Shown here piece by piece: positions 21,801 through 29,635 of a stretch of DNA of 45,615 nucleotides. A model generated the notes under the pieces. The model was not told the origin of the DNA. It made no database searches and saw nothing but the letters and a program-made list of their open reading frames with translations. The position numbers and the translations under genes were made by a program. The stretch lies in the IMG/VR virus record IMGVR_UViG_3300010354_000152, positions 1-45,615 of that record; one strand, written 5' to 3'. Source of the DNA: a virus. How positions within the stretch are numbered: position 1 is the stretch's first letter; the number at the start of each line of letters is the position of its first letter.

Positions 21801-24737
21801 GGACAACCTAATGGTATTGAGTTTACTCCTGATCAAATCAAAAGAATAAAAACTCTAGAAGAAGAGATAGCAGAAATTGATGCTATGTATGATAAGAAGA
21901 GTGGATTAGCATTTGAAGATTTAGACAGATACAGAAAGTATGAGTATAAGCTTGCTAATAACAAGACTCTTACTGAATCAGAAGAAATAGATTATCAAAA
22001 TCTTATACAAGCTAAGAATGAGTTTGGTTTAAGTCCTATTGAAAAAGCTGCTCTAGATGCAAGGTGGAATGAGTATAGAGGTTTAGCTCAAAAACAACCT
22101 ACTGAATATTACTTAGAAGCATTTGAATATGCATTAGGTGGGTTAGATGTTGAAGCTATAACAATAGAGAATGCAGATGAATGGATTAATGGGCCTCAAG
22201 CTATTAAAGCATTATCTGAAAATCCTAAGTTTAAGGATTGGTTCTTGAGAAATCACTATGTAAAAGAGGTGTTTGACAGTTCTATTCCAGGCATGGTTCC
22301 AAAGTATTTTAGAACTGCAGTCTGGAGTGTATCAAGACCTACTTCAGAAGATAGTTATGAGAAAACTATATTAGTACACCCTATTACAGGAGAAGATTTA
22401 GTTATTCCAGGAGTTCCTGCAGGTAAGTATTCATATCAAAAAATAAAAGATGAGTACCTCACAATTCCTAAAGGTGCTGATAAAAAGCAATATGTAGGAA
22501 AAGTTATAGACAACATGGGTAATTTCTTACCAAGAGAATACAACCCTAATGATCCTGACTCTGCATATGATAAAGCTTTTATGAATGAAGAATATGAAGC
22601 TTTAGATAAGAATAGCTCACAGTTTAAACTTCTTGAAGAGATTAAAAAGATATTCTTAGAAATTCAAGAGAATACAACTAACTCAACTAAGCTTTATTTA
22701 GACTTGCCTAGGATGAGGATGATATCTAATTTAGAGTATGTACAATCTGGTCAAGGTAGGGAAGACTTTAGAACTAAGTTAGAGGGAGTCACATCTGTAA
22801 TAAAGGCAATGGCAGGTAGAGATAGAGCTGCTGATGCTGCAGAAGATGGTTTTAATGCTGATGTAGAAAGACAGTATCTAGTAACTACTGATATGCAAGG
22901 TAAACCCCTTAGCAGAATTCCTGTTAGAGGTTTATATAAACTTAAAACAAGTGAAGCTTCACAAGATGTATTAAAAGTATTATATGATTACTTATACTCT
23001 ATAAATGAAAGCTCAGCACTCAGAGAATCAGAACCTTTAGTAAATGCAGTTAGTGATGTATTGAATGATCCAGCTAATGCTATTAAAAGAATGGATGCTA
23101 TTAGTAAGCAAATTAAAAAGGCTACTGGTAAAGTTCAATTTTTACCTAAAGGTAAAGACAATAAAAGAGCTCAAGCTATTGATTACCTTATAGACAAAGT
23201 TTACTATGGTCAAGCAAATGACAGTCTTACTGAAGATAATCCGATGCTTGCTAAATTTAGTAACTTCTTGATGAGAGCTGCAAGTAGATCTTTTATTGCA
23301 TTGGATATACCTTCTGCTCTTAAAAACAGATATGGTATGATTTTCCAAAGCCTTGTTGAAAGTGCTGGTGGAAAGTTTGTTACTCCAATGACATTAGCTA
23401 AAGGTAGAGCAAAGTCATTTACTACAATAGTTGAACTAAGTGGAAAAGGTATTTATGAAAAAGGGCCTAAGAGTTTAGACCTACAAATCATGGAGTACTT
23501 TGATCCTGTAACAGGTAAGACTAAAAAAGATTTTGGTAAATCATCTTCTAGAACTTTCATGAAGGATATGATGGACTTCAGTTTTCTATATGATTTTAGA
23601 AGACTAGCTGAAGTTGAAGCATCTCTACAAGTATTCTGGGGAATGATGTACCATAAAAAGGTAACTCAGATTCAAGCAGATGGTACTGAAAAACAAATAG
23701 ACTATGCTGAAGCATTTGAGTTAGATCCAGACACAAAGCAAATAAAACTTAAGGAAGGTATAGATCCTGAGTTTGCACCTTATGATGTTGATCATACATT
23801 TACAGAAGGAGATACTATGAGTAGTATAGCTAAGAAGTATGGTATTACTGAGGAAGAGTTAGCAGCTAGAATAAGAAGAGATGATCTTTCAAATGTAGAA
23901 CCTGGAACAGTATTAGAAATTGGCAGAAGTACTAAGTTCTTAGATTTCCAACAACAAGTAACTAGTGTAGGTAAGATGCTTAATGGACAGGTAAACTCTT
24001 TAGATAGTCCACAAGCAGATAAGTTTCTACTCTATAGATTTTTTACCTTCTATAAGAAGTTTGCCACAGGTATGTTCTTAAATAGATTCCAGACAGACTT
24101 ATCTAAGGATAATAGATGGGGTCATGTATATAACTGGGATTTAGGAACTACATCAAAAGGTTATTACATCTCAGGATTCCAAGCTATCTATAAGACTTTT
24201 AGAGATTGGGGAGCTTACTATCCTATCATGACAGATGAAGAAAAAATAGCTATTAGAAAGATTGTTACAGAAATTGCTGGAATAATTGTTCTAGGTCTAG
24301 CTATAGGAATGTTGTTTGGATATGATAAAGGAGATGAAGACAGATTTGAAAAAATGAGGTTGCGTAATGAGAAGTATGGAGAACTAGGTGGTAAACTAAG
24401 TAATCACTTGTTGTATCAATTAATGATGGTAAAACAAGAGAATGAAGCCTTTGTACCAATCCTAGGTCTGCCTGAAATGGTTAAGTATGGAGATAAAACA
24501 TCAATTGTATTTGGACCTACTATTAACTTGTACGTTAAAATACTAGGTGACCTATGGAACACAGCAACAGGAAGTCCTAAAGCTTTGTATAAGAATGATG
24601 CGGGACCATATCCTTGGCAAGAAAAAGATAGCTACAAATTATGGAATCACCTATTTGCATTGTATGGTATTAAAGGTAAGACATATGATCCTATCCATGC
24701 AATTAAATCAGCTGAGGCATTCCAGAATCTGAGATAA
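18876..24737 (+). CDS. Giant virion-type protein with zincin motif, LysM repeat and C-terminal membrane segment
   Basis: 1953 residues, starting 30 bases after the polymerase gene without a clear Shine-Dalgarno sequence, as is usual for Bacteroidota phages. An HEYAH motif (H197, E198, H201) follows a GAIL strand, the arrangement of a zincin metallopeptidase active helix. The middle is long, helical and Lys/Glu-rich. A LysM-like unit runs from about H1640 to 1688 (FTEGDTMSSIAKKYGI, then VEPGTVLEI) and would bind peptidoglycan. A strongly hydrophobic stretch at about 1796-1815 can span a membrane. Together these suggest a protein that is ejected with the DNA and works at the cell envelope, but that is inference. 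It is the last gene of the + strand block and is followed by a terminator. The peptidase could be inactive; I could not settle the third zinc ligand. Confidence 0.88.
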   Translation: MPCRIQIEEHIREKAEYAMEPYRRRDYITMRIAASNVNKNFGYPVVKVSQWEADIYEVDINVPEPLIEEYYQNELRKEEAEARQSQIEDAARAGEIYTDKYLYDDKELEIKVSREQGLDDYEQIMWDLKQDRVMQVAKLLGQRFQKVFGIPHEVITVAQARELLKNTNVPYTGGASFYYGGIIYIVEGNMTPGAILHEYAHPFIQAIEKDNPKLFERLFYNLATYDVGQQIIQEIESKYPELEGDTQRFKQEVIVTALERAAVDKLSEIEKNDPEFRNFLSQLLYSIKQIIRKLVDKVNLKELSPNTTMDELADMFLDPQFVIEAPKLSEDSFVYFKKNLSDFTTALQDIKYDALIDTINRVHQEVKYEIAAIKAAPFRLTKELAGKDGIKLLRGVEGSLRNFQTYEKDPSKADVQEVADAMLDHTEEFNKRALALINSMNEMEVFAENIEKVLDEMKDNKEHFTSVGISKIMYFKDFIGRQSEFIEEIKEISELKKTNEFYKKLNSVDNTLQNATRQIKRLQREFVTDFFGKSTNLMTTNLEEGIKERITKIFKADGLSDDIINEFYNQVINTPNGKKLSVKDANYPLNPKRAQRLINDVNEYFAKRLGKEQIDDFIEGRRDDLGFFSAWITPYANINDPLVGSFASFVKRELKKAENKSLKQANDIAQRTFQLLKDVGYNPNDTGQLGKMLLFTDKVGTLNDKGEYEEFEVRSFMDKFKNWRYERGKLQHEFDEARESKDKEKIRQAYEALIEFDEKYMHRRYKKEYYDLQKIWKDGARVIDPFTKQEITVSKEEAFQAWMERQAALDKLSVVKNVHFTELEDVEGFSMADAANAEYQRLFDVYNPDSTRKTGEELRKTLLRRYYRAQSRKFYDYPVSMDRVQQDLDTFILKLAGEGITYENNREKFDEKLEKFKKVNFRTAYTDKYYTDKRRILSEIRAINSRAKANQDILDKREDLSKQLFELVNLVLDQNGQPNGIEFTPDQIKRIKTLEEEIAEIDAMYDKKSGLAFEDLDRYRKYEYKLANNKTLTESEEIDYQNLIQAKNEFGLSPIEKAALDARWNEYRGLAQKQPTEYYLEAFEYALGGLDVEAITIENADEWINGPQAIKALSENPKFKDWFLRNHYVKEVFDSSIPGMVPKYFRTAVWSVSRPTSEDSYEKTILVHPITGEDLVIPGVPAGKYSYQKIKDEYLTIPKGADKKQYVGKVIDNMGNFLPREYNPNDPDSAYDKAFMNEEYEALDKNSSQFKLLEEIKKIFLEIQENTTNSTKLYLDLPRMRMISNLEYVQSGQGREDFRTKLEGVTSVIKAMAGRDRAADAAEDGFNADVERQYLVTTDMQGKPLSRIPVRGLYKLKTSEASQDVLKVLYDYLYSINESSALRESEPLVNAVSDVLNDPANAIKRMDAISKQIKKATGKVQFLPKGKDNKRAQAIDYLIDKVYYGQANDSLTEDNPMLAKFSNFLMRAASRSFIALDIPSALKNRYGMIFQSLVESAGGKFVTPMTLAKGRAKSFTTIVELSGKGIYEKGPKSLDLQIMEYFDPVTGKTKKDFGKSSSRTFMKDMMDFSFLYDFRRLAEVEASLQVFWGMMYHKKVTQIQADGTEKQIDYAEAFELDPDTKQIKLKEGIDPEFAPYDVDHTFTEGDTMSSIAKKYGITEEELAARIRRDDLSNVEPGTVLEIGRSTKFLDFQQQVTSVGKMLNGQVNSLDSPQADKFLLYRFFTFYKKFATGMFLNRFQTDLSKDNRWGHVYNWDLGTTSKGYYISGFQAIYKTFRDWGAYYPIMTDEEKIAIRKIVTEIAGIIVLGLAIGMLFGYDKGDEDRFEKMRLRNEKYGELGGKLSNHLLYQLMMVKQENEAFVPILGLPEMVKYGDKTSIVFGPTINLYVKILGDLWNTATGSPKALYKNDAGPYPWQEKDSYKLWNHLFALYGIKGKTYDPIHAIKSAEAFQNLR

Positions 24738-24747
24738 AAAAAAAAAT

Positions 24748-24780
24748 AGGGGAGCTCAATTAAGAACTCCCCTTTAAATT
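24748..24780. terminator. Bidirectional intrinsic terminator between converging gene blocks
   Basis: The hairpin arms AGGGGAG and CTCCCCT (24748-24754 and 24767-24773) extend by TC/GA pairs around one C-A mismatch and an AATTAA loop. The + strand is followed by TTAAATTTTT. The other side is a run of about eleven A, which is a U-tract for minus-strand transcripts. It lies between the stop of the last + strand giant gene and the end of the minus-strand block, where a two-way terminator is expected. Confidence 0.8.
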
Positions 24781-24805
24781 TTTATTGTTTATAAACTATA
24801 CAAGT

Positions 24806-24979
24806 TTACTCACTAGTAACAAACTTGATTGCTGCTATAAATTTCTCTACATCAGCAATATGCGCTGTGTTGTCACGTTTATCTACTTCATTTTCTCCAC
24901 CTACAGTAAGGTATAATTCATTATCTTCAAAGTCAATAGATACTGTAGTACCATTGCCATCTGTAAAAACTATTGTCAT
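24806..24979 (-). CDS. Small hypothetical protein, 57 residues
   Basis: I do not recognise a family. The protein starts MTIVFTDGNGTTV and reads as a small beta-rich domain followed by a C-terminal helix (IADVEKFIAAI). Its ATG overlaps the TGA of the upstream pyrophosphohydrolase gene as ATGA, which is the coupling used across this block and the main support for it being real. It ends about 30 bases before the bidirectional terminator, so it is the last gene of the minus-strand block. Codon choice (GAT, AAT, GTA, ATA) matches the neighbours. Confidence 0.7.
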   Translation of the reverse strand: MTIVFTDGNGTTVSIDFEDNELYLTVGGENEVDKRDNTAHIADVEKFIAAIKFVTSE

Positions 24980-25353
24980 AAGAATTGTTTTAAGTTTGGT
25001 TTAAAATAATTTGGACCTTTGGTAATCTTACCATCTTCTCTTAGTACAGGTTTACCATCTTCTCCTAGTTTGCTCATGTTACTAGAGTGAATCTCTGCAA
25101 ATACATCTTCTATAATATATTGCATACCGTGTTTAAGTATAGTACCACATAGGATATATAACTTATCTCCTAATGCATCTGCTATATCTACTACAGATTG
25201 TTTTGCACACGCATCTAGGTACTCATCATTCTCTTCAGCCATAAGTGCATGTCTTAACTTTGCTGTACTCCAATGAATTGTTCTTGGAGATTCACCATTG
25301 TCTTGACCAAATGCATTATGAAACTCTTCTACTTTTTCTATTTGATTTTTCAT
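24976..25353 (-). CDS. MazG/HisE-like NTP pyrophosphohydrolase
   Basis: 125 residues of the all-alpha NTP pyrophosphohydrolase fold. These enzymes hydrolyse (d)NTPs or related nucleotides to the monophosphate and pyrophosphate. An EENDE cluster (E40, E41, E44) is followed by D56-I-A-D59 and D63 in DIADALGDKLYIL, the metal-binding helices of the family. The C-terminal part (EDGKPVLREDGKI, then GPNYFKP) is typical of phage and bacterial members that act as single small domains. It probably cleans or adjusts the nucleotide pool during replication; the substrate cannot be told from sequence. It has its own upstream terminator (25372-25402), so it may be transcribed partly apart from the DUF932-like gene, and it is coupled by ATGA to the 57-residue gene downstream. 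Confidence 0.8.
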   Translation of the reverse strand: MKNQIEKVEEFHNAFGQDNGESPRTIHWSTAKLRHALMAEENDEYLDACAKQSVVDIADALGDKLYILCGTILKHGMQYIIEDVFAEIHSSNMSKLGEDGKPVLREDGKITKGPNYFKPNLKQFL

Positions 25354-25361
25354 ACTACGAA

Positions 25362-25402
25362 TTTAAAAAAAAATGGGAGAGACTACAAAAGCCCCTCCCA
25401 TT
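25362..25402 (-). terminator. Intrinsic terminator on the minus strand
   Basis: An 8-bp stem AATGGGAG / CTCCCATT (25372-25379 with 25395-25402) encloses a 15-base loop. Reading the minus strand, the stem is followed by about nine T and then AAATT. This is a textbook intrinsic terminator just after the stop of the DUF932-like gene (stop at 25425) and before the MazG-like gene start at 25353. Confidence 0.8.
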
Positions 25403-25424
25403 ATGCTAACCTAACTGCAAAAAG

Positions 25425-26588
25425 TTATAAGAATAAATTAGACCCATTAGAGTCATCATCATCTTTAAAATCTAAATCAAAGTCAAAGAAATCATCATCA
25501 TCTGTTTCCTCTTCAAGTTTTAACTCATTCTCCATAGTTATATGATCTTCTGGAGATGGAGTAATAGATGCTCCTTCCCAAGCAAATGGTTCTTGTTCTT
25601 CAGCAGTATATAGCTGAGATTCAATAAACTTATTTTCTTCTTCTTGCTTTTCTACCATAGCTTCTTCTAACTGATCCATAAAAGATTCAGTTACAACAGG
25701 AGCCTCAAAGGTATTACCTACAGGATCAGTATAAGTTACTATCTCATCATTTACCATCTCTTCAGCTTCAGCAATCTGATCTAAGATATTAGTCTGACCT
25801 GGAATAGCATATAGAGGATCTAATGGTATACTAAGATCCATAATTGGTTTATCAACAAGAGCAACTGGTGTAGTAAAGTCTATCTCTTCTGTAAGTACAA
25901 AATGTAATACTCTTTGATCTTCCATCCATGTTCTTGGGTGTGACTGTTGTAATGCTAGAGTAACATGGTTGTAGAATGCCCATAGAGTATTCTTACCACC
26001 ATTATAAAAGAAACTTGGTTTAGTTAACTGATTCCTTACAAAGCTAGCTTGCTCAGTAGTAAGTACTTCATATTCAGCAAATAAGATACCTAGTAACTCA
26101 GCTTGTCTTCTATCACTAAGTTGAACATCTTTCATTTCATTCTTAGCATCTACCAGCTGATCATAGTACATCATAGCATTAGTAATCTGAGCTTGCATAC
26201 TAGCAATAGTATCAGCATCAGCAGAACCTGTATGCTTACGATTATAGCTACCCATATCACCAGAAATCATAACAGCACCATTAGCATTAATAAAAGTACC
26301 AACAGCACATTTAAACCTCATTTGTTTGTTATAACTGTTTGCCCATGCAAACATCAAAGACAACTCAGGATCATTAGCATACTCTAGCTTGTATATACCT
26401 TGAGCTATTTGTCCATCATGAGTACATCTGTACTCTTCATCTACAATTGCAAAACCTTGATTAGTAAGTTCTTGGAATGCATAATTAATAATTGATTCAT
26501 GTGAGATAACTGTATAGGTGTCCGCATGATTTGGTAGCGGAACACCTGTGATATAATCTCTTGTTACATTTTTAATTTTTCTTGGCAT
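25425..26588 (-). CDS. DUF932-like phage protein with acidic C-terminal tail
   Basis: 387 residues. The region FKCAVGTFINANGAVMISGD followed by MGSYNRKHTGS, then a long helical part and FYNHVTLALQQSHPRTW, resembles the DUF932 (phage/plasmid-like) family, whose biochemical role is not established. The last 100 residues are low-complexity and acidic, ending in DDDDFFDFDLDF, a DDDD cluster and a hydrophobic NLFL. Tails of this kind resemble protein-binding tails of ssDNA-binding proteins, which is only an analogy. The ATG shares one base with the stop of the DNA polymerase (TAATG), so the two are co-translated. A terminator follows. A role with the replisome is inferred from position. The family assignment is moderate. 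Confidence 0.6.
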   Translation of the reverse strand: MPRKIKNVTRDYITGVPLPNHADTYTVISHESIINYAFQELTNQGFAIVDEEYRCTHDGQIAQGIYKLEYANDPELSLMFAWANSYNKQMRFKCAVGTFINANGAVMISGDMGSYNRKHTGSADADTIASMQAQITNAMMYYDQLVDAKNEMKDVQLSDRRQAELLGILFAEYEVLTTEQASFVRNQLTKPSFFYNGGKNTLWAFYNHVTLALQQSHPRTWMEDQRVLHFVLTEEIDFTTPVALVDKPIMDLSIPLDPLYAIPGQTNILDQIAEAEEMVNDEIVTYTDPVGNTFEAPVVTESFMDQLEEAMVEKQEEENKFIESQLYTAEEQEPFAWEGASITPSPEDHITMENELKLEEETDDDDFFDFDLDFKDDDDSNGSNLFL

Positions 26589-28582
26589 TAGAATAAACTT
26601 AATTGTGATTTACTTGGTTCTAGATTATGTATTTCTTTCATAATCTTTTCATAATAAAATTCATAGTTCAAATCATATTGTCCAATATCTTTCTTGACAT
26701 AATCAATAAAGAGAGTCTGCAGCCATTTACCAGCTACAACTTGAGTAGTTCTCTTATCCAAATAATTATACTTAATAATCTTAGAGCCTTTATTAGATAC
26801 ATAGTACCTAATAGTATTCTGCAGTTTGTTTTTCTTGTACTCTTGATTTACAACATACTCTTCATTAAACTGCCAGTCACCTTTGATTTTCTTACCTGCA
26901 CAGAAATCATAAATGTTTGTCTGATTAGCTAAGAACTCAATAGGATCCTTACCATGAACAAAATAATAAAAGATGCCTTTAGGAATAACTAGAAAGCTTT
27001 TATTCTTATGTAAAGCTAGACCTGTAAACTCAAATCTACCCTTACACTTTACAGCTTGATAGAAGTGTTTACCTTCTGATTCCTGAAATACATAGTGAGG
27101 ATTATCTTTCTTAATACTCTCTAATGTTTCTTTGTCAACTTCTTTAGCTGTGTTTACTGCTATGTAGTTATTCACATCACCAATAATCATTTTATCATAG
27201 GTATCATGCTCTAGTTCAAGATTAGTTATCTGTTCCCACTCTTTACAAATCTCATAGTATTTGTCTTCATACTCTCTTGGAATCATAGTCTCAAGACCAT
27301 CAGTATTCTGCATCAACGGAACAGCACCAGGAATTCTTTCACTTACCATCTCATATAACAATGCTAGACTTAGCTGACCATTAATAGTAATCCTCATAGT
27401 AAACTCAGGATCATATAGAAAGCTATTCTCATCATTACTAAGACCATAGGTAGAATTCAAAATAATCTTGTATACATAATTTCTGACATCTTTCTTACTA
27501 ATCTTTCTTCTCTCATTAAAGAACCATTCATACTGTTCACAGAAATCTTCTTTAGGTAAGTGTGCGGGAGACCATCTATTTCTAATAGCAAGATTAGGAT
27601 AGAAACTTACAACATCTGAAGTCATAATTATCACATCCTTATCTGACTTATAGATACCAGCTTTTCTTGCACCATGAATACCACCCAAACCAAAGTCTGT
27701 CTTAACTCCCTTATACTGAATTGAATATTTAAAACCACCTTTAGTTTGATCCGGGTACACCACTATTTCTCTAAATCTATTGATTAGCTTTTGAAAGGTG
27801 GCAGTTTTAAAATCAAGATAATCTAGAAGAATATCTTTTACATGTATCTCAGTTCTCCTAGTTCTAAGTTGTCTAATCTCATTCTTCTTAAAGCCCATCT
27901 TTTGACTCAAGAAATGAAGAAACAGATCCTTAGAAATCTTAGTTTCTGAAGCACTGAAAAGATTAATGTTATACTCTTCTGTCAGTGTTTTGCGTAATGC
28001 AATCTGACTCTTACTAAGTTGCATAATCTTCTTAGTAGAGTTGACATCATTTTTACAATACCTGATTATATCTTTTATTTGTTCTAGAGTTTTAATCTCA
28101 GTACTATGATGAATAGGCATATCAACAATATTAGGCCAGTCCATTGTGTATTGAATCCACTTCAATGAACTTCTCTTTGCTGCATTATCCCAGTGATTTA
28201 GTTTAAATACATCTACCTGGTTGATTTGTATATCCCAAGGATTAAACTCCAGAAACCTATCTTCATTCTGTCTTTGAATAATATCCTGAGCTTTACTATA
28301 AATCCATCTAGCTACTTCTTCTGGATCCATGTGTACTAGTTGCTCATGACTTCTAAGAATGTATTCAGTTATCTGGCTATCAAAACCTAAACCATTAAAA
28401 CTTACATGCCATTCATCTAGTTCTATATTTCTGATAAGAAATTCTATCAGTTTTTCTGTGTCATTCTGAAGCTTATGTATTACAAAAACTTCTGTATCAT
28501 CTGTTTTAATATCCTGAAACACAGCAATAAAGCAATTGCTCAGAGTTTCATAGTCCATGACGTAATGTGTACGTTGATGCAT
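26588..28582 (-). CDS. Family B DNA polymerase with 3'-5' exonuclease
   Basis: 664 residues. Proofreading motifs come first: D10-Y-E12 (Exo I), a FNGLGFDSQ element (Exo II) and YCKNDV (Exo III). The polymerase palm has motif A as DVVSFYPNLAI with D323, motif B as KIILNSTYG (K372, N376), and motif C as QNTDGLE with D428. Motif C departs from the usual YxDTDS in having N before TD and G after it, as is seen in divergent phage polymerases. A later KCKGRFEF element resembles the KxK-type region that contacts the primer-template. It is the replicative polymerase of the phage by all context. It is shorter than cellular enzymes and lacks obvious extra domains. The stop overlaps the DUF932-like gene by TAATG. 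A hairpin lies 20-60 bases upstream of the start. Confidence 0.95.
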   Translation of the reverse strand: MHQRTHYVMDYETLSNCFIAVFQDIKTDDTEVFVIHKLQNDTEKLIEFLIRNIELDEWHVSFNGLGFDSQITEYILRSHEQLVHMDPEEVARWIYSKAQDIIQRQNEDRFLEFNPWDIQINQVDVFKLNHWDNAAKRSSLKWIQYTMDWPNIVDMPIHHSTEIKTLEQIKDIIRYCKNDVNSTKKIMQLSKSQIALRKTLTEEYNINLFSASETKISKDLFLHFLSQKMGFKKNEIRQLRTRRTEIHVKDILLDYLDFKTATFQKLINRFREIVVYPDQTKGGFKYSIQYKGVKTDFGLGGIHGARKAGIYKSDKDVIIMTSDVVSFYPNLAIRNRWSPAHLPKEDFCEQYEWFFNERRKISKKDVRNYVYKIILNSTYGLSNDENSFLYDPEFTMRITINGQLSLALLYEMVSERIPGAVPLMQNTDGLETMIPREYEDKYYEICKEWEQITNLELEHDTYDKMIIGDVNNYIAVNTAKEVDKETLESIKKDNPHYVFQESEGKHFYQAVKCKGRFEFTGLALHKNKSFLVIPKGIFYYFVHGKDPIEFLANQTNIYDFCAGKKIKGDWQFNEEYVVNQEYKKNKLQNTIRYYVSNKGSKIIKYNYLDKRTTQVVAGKWLQTLFIDYVKKDIGQYDLNYEFYYEKIMKEIHNLEPSKSQLSLF

Positions 28583-28600
28583 AATATACAGTTTTAATTA

Positions 28601-28639
28601 GATAAGAAAGGGAGAACTACCACATAGCTCCCCCTTATC
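28601..28639 (-). promoter_or_regulatory. Imperfect hairpin upstream of the DNA polymerase gene
   Basis: On the minus strand GATAAGGGGGAGCTA pairs with TAGTTCTCCCTTTCTTATC across a TGTGG loop, with G-U pairs and small bulges. It follows the stop of the 124-residue gene (28664) and precedes the polymerase ATG (28582). No strong U-tract follows, so it could be a weak terminator, an attenuator or a processing or stabilising structure. Confidence 0.45.
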
Positions 28640-28663
28640 CTATTTTGACAGAGTAAAAAAAAA

Positions 28664-29038
28664 TTACTTTTTCATAAAAGACTCATAGTCAAACTCCTTG
28701 CAGTTAACACCAAAAGTTGTAACTAGTCCTTTAACAGCTTCTGCATCTTCAAGATAAAATTCTTGAAAAGTTTCAATAGTTCTCCTTTCTTCTTTAACCA
28801 TTCTACCATTTGGTCTCTTGGTTTTAAGAGGAGCTGGATCACCATTGTCATCTAGCTTAGGAAGCATGTGTAATGTTGTCTTAGTAATCCTACTGATAAC
28901 AACAAACACTTTTGTACCTGGATCCCATATGCATTCTACATAAGGACAGTCTAGTGTTAAAGGAATCATTCTAAATGTTTGGTCTTCATTCCAAGAAGAC
29001 TTAACTAGGAGCATATTACCTCCAATGTTTGAACTCAT
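28664..29038 (-). CDS. Conserved-looking hypothetical protein in replication block, 124 residues
   Basis: I do not recognise the family. The sequence is mixed alpha/beta: an N-terminal beta-rich part (MLLVKSSWNEDQTFRMIPLT, then VFVVISRITKTTLH), a basic middle (KTKRPNGRMVKEERRT) and a C-terminal helical part (EDAEAVKGLVTTFGV). There is no signal peptide or membrane segment. It sits between the exonuclease side and the DNA polymerase with only 25 bases before it and a hairpin after it, so it belongs to the same transcription unit. A small accessory role in replication is possible, but nothing in the sequence proves it. Confidence 0.7.
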   Translation of the reverse strand: MSSNIGGNMLLVKSSWNEDQTFRMIPLTLDCPYVECIWDPGTKVFVVISRITKTTLHMLPKLDDNGDPAPLKTKRPNGRMVKEERRTIETFQEFYLEDAEAVKGLVTTFGVNCKEFDYESFMKK

Positions 29039-29063
29039 AATTGTTGGTTTTAATGTTTACAAA

Positions 29064-29630
29064 TTAACCTAGAATTTTTTTGTTTTGCAAATCTTTAATG
29101 TCTACAGTTAGTCTTTCCTTTTCTAGGTCTGGTTTACTACAAAGCTCACCTACGGATCTCAATAAGTCTTCTGGAGCCCCTAAGAGTTCTGCATAAAGAG
29201 TAAAATAGTTTTCTGGAAACATATAACTACTAACGTAGACATATGTACTACTAGTTTTATCAAAATGATCTCTTACTTTACGCCTTACTTGCATGCTCAT
29301 CTGACTATATCTACCATTAATAAACTTCATCCAATCAGATTTCAAATCAGCAAAATCAAATATTACAACTTTTCTACCATCATCAAGTTTGAAGTAATCA
29401 CTTATTCTCTTATGAGCAAGTAATACATTCTTCTCAAACTTGTGATACTCAACATCATTTCTTGATGGGTATACAGTTATAAATTTGGCATCCTCAGGGG
29501 ATACATGACCATCCCAACAAATATAAGTTTGTTCAGGGACAGCCACAGCACCTCTTTTAATTCCAAGGAGCGGATACCATAACACCTTGGATTTTTGAAA
29601 ATAGCTTTTGTAAAGCGCGTCAATTGCCAT
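29064..29630 (-). CDS. Hypothetical protein in replication block, 188 residues
   Basis: No family was recognised. The protein begins MAIDALYKSYFQKSKVL and has a hydrophobic strand (KVVIFDFADL at about residues 88-97), an aromatic-rich stretch (YVYVSSYMFPENYF) and a Lys/Glu-rich C-terminus. It looks soluble. It starts 5 bases after the exonuclease stop and ends 25 bases before the next gene, so it is part of the same operon. Codon choice matches its neighbours. The open frame is well supported by length and tight packing, while function stays unknown. Confidence 0.72.
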   Translation of the reverse strand: MAIDALYKSYFQKSKVLWYPLLGIKRGAVAVPEQTYICWDGHVSPEDAKFITVYPSRNDVEYHKFEKNVLLAHKRISDYFKLDDGRKVVIFDFADLKSDWMKFINGRYSQMSMQVRRKVRDHFDKTSSTYVYVSSYMFPENYFTLYAELLGAPEDLLRSVGELCSKPDLEKERLTVDIKDLQNKKILG

Positions 29631-29635
29631 AAAGC

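Noticed and set aside
1-24737. Recoded stop codons in the giant genes, as known in some crAss-like phages
   Set aside because: All three frames are long without internal stops, and TAG ends several minus-strand genes cleanly, so the standard code suffices; no suppressor tRNA is seen.
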